From positions 1 through 9,967 of the forward strand of contig JBGPIK010000250.1 of NCBI GenBank assembly GCA_041484845.1: a stretch of 9,967 nt of DNA, in the 5' to 3' direction. The number at the start of each line of letters is the position of its first letter. Position 1 is the stretch's first letter. The stretch comes from JBGPIK01 sp041484845. GTDB lineage: Bacteria > Desulfobacterota > Binatia > UBA9968. Shown here piece by piece: positions 6,989 to 9,967 of the stretch. A program made the position numbers and the translations under genes. A model generated the notes under the pieces. That model had not been told where the DNA came from. It did not search any database and was given only the letters and a program-made list of their open reading frames with translations.

Positions 6989-8236
6989 GTGATTAAGCGC
7001 ATTGCTCCAACACCTTGGCTGATTGTCGCGCTGTCATTCGTTGTGCTCGGTTACACGCGCGGGCTGCAGTCTTCGTTCGGCGTTTTTTATGTCGCTCTGC
7101 TGGACAGTTTCCACTGGAGCCGCGGCGCGACCGCAGGTGTTTTCTCGACGCTTCTCGTAGTGGACGCCGTCCTGTCACCGGTGGTCGGTTACCTTTTGGA
7201 TCGCTACGGGCCGAAGCAGATCTCCGCCCTCGGTTGTCTCACCTTGGCCGCTGGGCTTTTTCTTAGCAGCCGCATCGACAGTTTGTGGCAATTCTACATA
7301 TTTTTCGGCCTGGTCTCGGCGCTGGGGCTGACTTTCCTAGGCATGGTGCCGCACGTATTTTTAGTCTCGGAATGGTTTTTGTCCAACCGTGCCTCGGCCA
7401 TCGGTATTGTATACGCCGGCACTGGCGTCGGTATTCTTTTTCTTGCGCCGCTCAGCGAATGGATGATCGCAAACTGGGGTTGGGCGCGCGCCTTTCAAAT
7501 TTTTGCCGGGATTGTGCTCGTCTTTCTTCTCCCTCTGGTCTGGCTTTTCTACCGCCATGGCCCTTACGGTGAAAAACTGCGCGACCGTAAAAGCACCACA
7601 GCGGAAGAAAACCAGTGGACGACGAGGTTAGCACTACGCAGCTTGCAGTTCTGGTTGTTGTTTGTCGCGCGCATTTGCGCGGCTTCGGGCACGACCGTGA
7701 TTGTAACTCATCAGGTGGCGCACGTGGTCGACGTCGGCTTTAGCAAATTGTTAGCCGCTTCGATTTTTGGATTCGCCGGCATTACCAGCAGCTTCGGTCG
7801 CGTCGTTTTTGGCTTTATCGCGGATCGTCTTTCCAAGCAGGCTGCGTATACGCTGAATATTCTCATGACCGTGGTGGGTGTTGGCGCGCTGATGTTTCTC
7901 CGGGATCCGAGCCAAGCTTGGTTGCTGTACGTGTATGTCATTTTTTTTGGCATCGGCTTTGGTTCCCGCGCGGTTATCTTTTCCGCGCTCACGGCGGATA
8001 TTTTTTCCGGAAAAGGTTTTGGCGCCATTCTCGGTTATTCGACGGTTGCCGTCGGCGTGGGCGGCGCCCTAGGTTCTTGGCTGGGCGGGGTTTTTCATGA
8101 TTGGACCGGCAGCTATCTCGTTTCCTTTGCCCTCTCCACTCTAGTGTTGGCCATGTCAGATGTGTGCATCTGGTTGACAGCGGTTCCGGTAGTCGCTCAT
8201 TATGACAAGCGTTTGTGGGGCTCTAATCCACGCTAG
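6989..8236 (+). CDS. MFS transporter, monocarboxylate/oxalate-formate antiporter-like
   Basis: A polytopic inner-membrane permease of about 415 residues with roughly 12 hydrophobic helices, the usual size for the major facilitator superfamily. The cytoplasmic loop after helix 2 has the MFS motif A form GYLLDRYGPKQ, and the second half has the matching FGFIADRLSKQ after helix 8. The first helix (WLIVALSFVVLGYTRGLQSSFGVF) and the following FHWSRG resemble the monocarboxylate-porter/oxalate-formate group, so an organic acid is the likely substrate class. The frame stays open back to a TTG at 6917, but those extra residues look non-coding, so I chose GTG 6989 (product begins MIKRIAPTPW), which leaves the usual short cytoplasmic tail before helix 1. 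No strong ribosome site supports any start. It is divergent from the flavoprotein/molybdopterin unit and may import its substrate; that link is inference. Confidence 0.88.
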   Translation: MIKRIAPTPWLIVALSFVVLGYTRGLQSSFGVFYVALLDSFHWSRGATAGVFSTLLVVDAVLSPVVGYLLDRYGPKQISALGCLTLAAGLFLSSRIDSLWQFYIFFGLVSALGLTFLGMVPHVFLVSEWFLSNRASAIGIVYAGTGVGILFLAPLSEWMIANWGWARAFQIFAGIVLVFLLPLVWLFYRHGPYGEKLRDRKSTTAEENQWTTRLALRSLQFWLLFVARICAASGTTVIVTHQVAHVVDVGFSKLLAASIFGFAGITSSFGRVVFGFIADRLSKQAAYTLNILMTVVGVGALMFLRDPSQAWLLYVYVIFFGIGFGSRAVIFSALTADIFSGKGFGAILGYSTVAVGVGGALGSWLGGVFHDWTGSYLVSFALSTLVLAMSDVCIWLTAVPVVAHYDKRLWGSNPR

Positions 8237-8352
8237 CCTTAGGGCGGTGTGCCCGAGGCGATCGTTAGACTTTCCGTTATTTGCACCGCGTTCCTTTTGA
8301 CGCCTGATCCGAACTTGAGCGCATTGCTGGAACTTGTTAATTTGCCATTGGT
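8237..8352. other. Intergenic gap before the DUF309 gene
   Basis: A gap of 116 nt. Right after the MFS stop is a small imperfect hairpin (CCT/AGG and GGGC/GCCC around a GGTGT loop, 8237-8258) without a following T-run, so at most a weak RNA 3' end. No persuasive promoter or ribosome site is visible ahead of the next gene. Confidence 0.35.
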
Positions 8353-8721
8353 ATGGATGCTCGCCTACGCAAAGGCATAGATTCATTTAACGACGGCCGT
8401 TTCTTTGAATCTCATGAAAATTTGGAAGGCTTTTACCAGGATACCGCGGAAGCCCATAAACCTTTTCTCGAGGGTTTGATCCAATTGGCGGTTGCTTTCA
8501 GAATCTTTAACGAATTTGGAGAGATCAAAGGACCCGTTCGTATGATTTATCAGGCGCTCATTCGCTTTGAGAATTACCAACCCGCTTTCCTTCAGGTTCG
8601 TGTAAATGAACTCAGCGCGAACATGGAGGCGTGGGCCAAAGCGGCGGAGGCGGCTGGCGCCGCGACGCTGTCACAGCCGATTCCCAAGATCCCTGTCGAG
8701 CGCTTCAGCTTCTTTTCATGA
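8353..8721 (+). CDS. DUF309 family protein
   Basis: A 122-residue small soluble protein, predicted almost wholly helical. The N-terminal FNDGRFFESHENLEGFYQDT (residues 12-31) and the following KPFLEGLIQLAVAF (about 36-49) match the DUF309 pattern, in which a phenylalanine, His-Glu pair and a GLIQLA segment are the conserved core. The start is fixed by an in-frame TAA at 8338-8340 upstream, leaving ATG 8353 as the only ordinary start. Its Shine-Dalgarno is poor. The stop TGA (8719-8721) overlaps the mfd ATG, so the two are translated as a pair. The biochemical role of DUF309 is unknown to me; co-location with mfd does not by itself show a repair function. Confidence 0.85.
   Translation: MDARLRKGIDSFNDGRFFESHENLEGFYQDTAEAHKPFLEGLIQLAVAFRIFNEFGEIKGPVRMIYQALIRFENYQPAFLQVRVNELSANMEAWAKAAEAAGAATLSQPIPKIPVERFSFFS
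8718..8721 (+). promoter_or_regulatory. ATGA stop-start overlap (DUF309 / mfd)
   Basis: The mfd ATG (8718-8720) overlaps the DUF309 TGA (8719-8721), which indicates translational coupling and means mfd transcription must pass through the DUF309 gene. Confidence 0.7.
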
Positions 8722-9967
8722 CGGATTCCGCTCTTAGCGAAAAACTCAGCCATTTCCTGCAGGGCTGTTGGACGGGAGCCAAGCGTGTTCAGGGTTTGCA
8801 AGGCGGCGCGCGGGCGTTTGTGCTCTCGCTCGTGGCGCAATCTAGCCGCCGCCCGATTCTTATTATTGCCGCTAGCGCGCGTGACGCGGAGAATCTTTTT
8901 GACGATCTTACTTTGTTTTTTGGCGAAGATCCGTCGCTATCGCCGGTTCAAAAACGGCTGCATCTTTTTCCTTCCTGGGAGGTGCTTCCGTTCGAGAAGC
9001 TTTCACCTCATCCGGACAATCTCGCCGGGCGGCTCGAAGGATTATACAAACTCGTCGAGGAACCGGCACCCGTTTTGATTGGCACGCCTGCGGCTTTGAT
9101 GCAAAAGGTCATTCCCAGAGAGGCGCTGAAGGGTTCCTATCTTTATTTGGTGGCGGGTCAGGAAGTCGCAAGGGACACTTTCCTCGAGCACTTGGTGCAA
9201 TGGGGTTTTCAAAATGTCCCTCTTGTCGAGGATCGCGGCGATTTTGCGGTGCGCGGCGGCATCATCGATTTGTTCTCACCCGGGTATCGGCGTCCCGTGC
9301 GATTGGAATTCGATGGCGAGCGCTTGGAGTCGATTCGTGAGTTCAGCTCAGCGAGCCAACGCTCGGAGCGCTCGCTCGAGGAACTGTTGCTCTTGCCGGT
9401 GAAAGAATTTTCACTTAAACGCGCGGGGATCGAAAGCGCGTTGCGCAGTTTAGATCAACGGGCGGCGGAATTGGAGATGGATCGGCGGGAGAAAAACAAT
9501 CTGTTGGAATCGTTGCGTGAAGGGATACCCTCGCCCGGCATGGAACTGTGGGTGCCCTACTTTTACCCGCAGCTGGTATCGTTTTTTTCTTATCTTCCCC
9601 GGGAAACATTGCTTTGGCTGGATGGCGCCGTCCGAGTAGAAGCGGAAGCCGAAAGGTTTGGTCAATTGGCTTGGGAGCGGAATGAGAAGGCCAAAGAGGA
9701 TCGCCGTCTGGTGCCGCCGGCCGAGGCGCTTTATTTGAACGAACACGAGTGGGGCAAAGCGTTAGAGCCTTTTTCGCTGGTTCACGGTGAATCGCTCAGG
9801 GTCATGGCTTCCACCGAGCACGCCGCGCAATCGACTCTGAACGTAGAATCTTTTCTTACCGGCGATATCCGCCATGAAACGAGTGTTCAGGGGAAGGAAG
9901 CGACACTGGCGCCGTTCGCGGAGCGGCTCAAAAGCTGGCAAGGCGACCGGGTATTTCTCGTCGCGCC
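8718..9967 (+). CDS. mfd: Transcription-repair coupling factor Mfd, N-terminal part (3' end outside window)
   Basis: The first 416 codons of Mfd, the ATP-driven translocase that removes RNA polymerase stalled at DNA lesions and recruits UvrA. The frame is open from ATG 8718 to the window end; a complete Mfd is about 1,150 residues, so around one third is present. Visible are the UvrB-like N-terminal module: LFPSWEVLPFEKLSPHPD (about 83-100), LIGTPAALMQKVIPREAL (about 120-137) and RGDFAVRGGIIDLF at 173-186, followed by RLEFDGERLESIREF. The region up to about residue 416 covers the UvrA-contact homology module and the start of the next domain; the RNA-polymerase-interacting and helicase domains lie beyond the window. 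As in other Mfd proteins, no intact Walker A is expected or seen in this module. ATG 8718 overlaps the DUF309 stop, and the protein begins MTDSALSEKL. No frameshift is seen. Confidence 0.95.
   Translation, partial: MTDSALSEKLSHFLQGCWTGAKRVQGLQGGARAFVLSLVAQSSRRPILIIAASARDAENLFDDLTLFFGEDPSLSPVQKRLHLFPSWEVLPFEKLSPHPDNLAGRLEGLYKLVEEPAPVLIGTPAALMQKVIPREALKGSYLYLVAGQEVARDTFLEHLVQWGFQNVPLVEDRGDFAVRGGIIDLFSPGYRRPVRLEFDGERLESIREFSSASQRSERSLEELLLLPVKEFSLKRAGIESALRSLDQRAAELEMDRREKNNLLESLREGIPSPGMELWVPYFYPQLVSFFSYLPRETLLWLDGAVRVEAEAERFGQLAWERNEKAKEDRRLVPPAEALYLNEHEWGKALEPFSLVHGESLRVMASTEHAAQSTLNVESFLTGDIRHETSVQGKEATLAPFAERLKSWQGDRVFLVA

Noticed and set aside
8237..8258. A hairpin right after the MFS stop as an intrinsic terminator.
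   Set aside because: The paired stem is short and imperfect and no T-run follows, so it does not meet the terminator pattern.
8315..8343. A TTGAGC and TAATTT pair before the DUF309 gene as a promoter.
   Set aside because: Both boxes match poorly, and the transcription start would fall within a few bases of the ATG, leaving no room for a ribosome site.

Overview
The window looks like a chromosomal segment of an uncultured Gram-negative bacterium of moderately high GC content (about 55-58% by eye). An MCE/Mla-type envelope lipid transporter with an outer-membrane-type lipoprotein shows a double-membrane cell. The gene mix (Mla operon with a PqiC/LetC-like lipoprotein, DUF309 next to mfd, lone molybdopterin and fumarate-reductase-like enzymes) would suit a deltaproteobacterial, Binatota or similar soil/groundwater lineage. 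That placement is a guess from gene content, not from a phylogenetic marker.

Layout. (1) Positions 2-2844, + strand: the 3' part of a Mla/MCE operon, namely the C-terminal part of a MlaE permease, the complete MlaF ATPase, a MlaD-like MCE protein and an ABC-type auxiliary lipoprotein, packed with short gaps or overlaps. (2) Positions 2860-6767, - strand and convergent with region 1: a two-gene redox unit transcribed right to left, a fumarate-reductase/tricarballylate-dehydrogenase-like flavoprotein followed 17 nt later by a DMSO-reductase-family molybdopterin enzyme. A possible small gene of 44-57 codons (stop at 6807) lies just upstream of the flavoprotein on the same strand. (3) Positions 6989-8236, + strand: a divergently transcribed MFS permease of the monocarboxylate/oxalate-formate type. 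(4) Positions 8353-9967, + strand: a DUF309 protein whose stop codon overlaps the start of mfd (transcription-repair coupling factor), which runs off the window.

How the genes may work together. Region 1 is a recognisable lipid transport machine: permease and ATPase in the inner membrane, MCE protein spanning the periplasmic side, lipoprotein probably at the outer membrane. Regions 2 and 3 look like a small accessory catabolic module: a permease that could import an organic acid, plus two cytoplasmic redox enzymes that could act on it. No gene here names the substrate. Region 4 is housekeeping DNA repair. I found no tRNA, rRNA, CRISPR array, transposase or phage gene. The least explained items are the small ORF in the divergent intergenic region and the pairing of a lone molybdopterin catalytic subunit with a lone flavoprotein.
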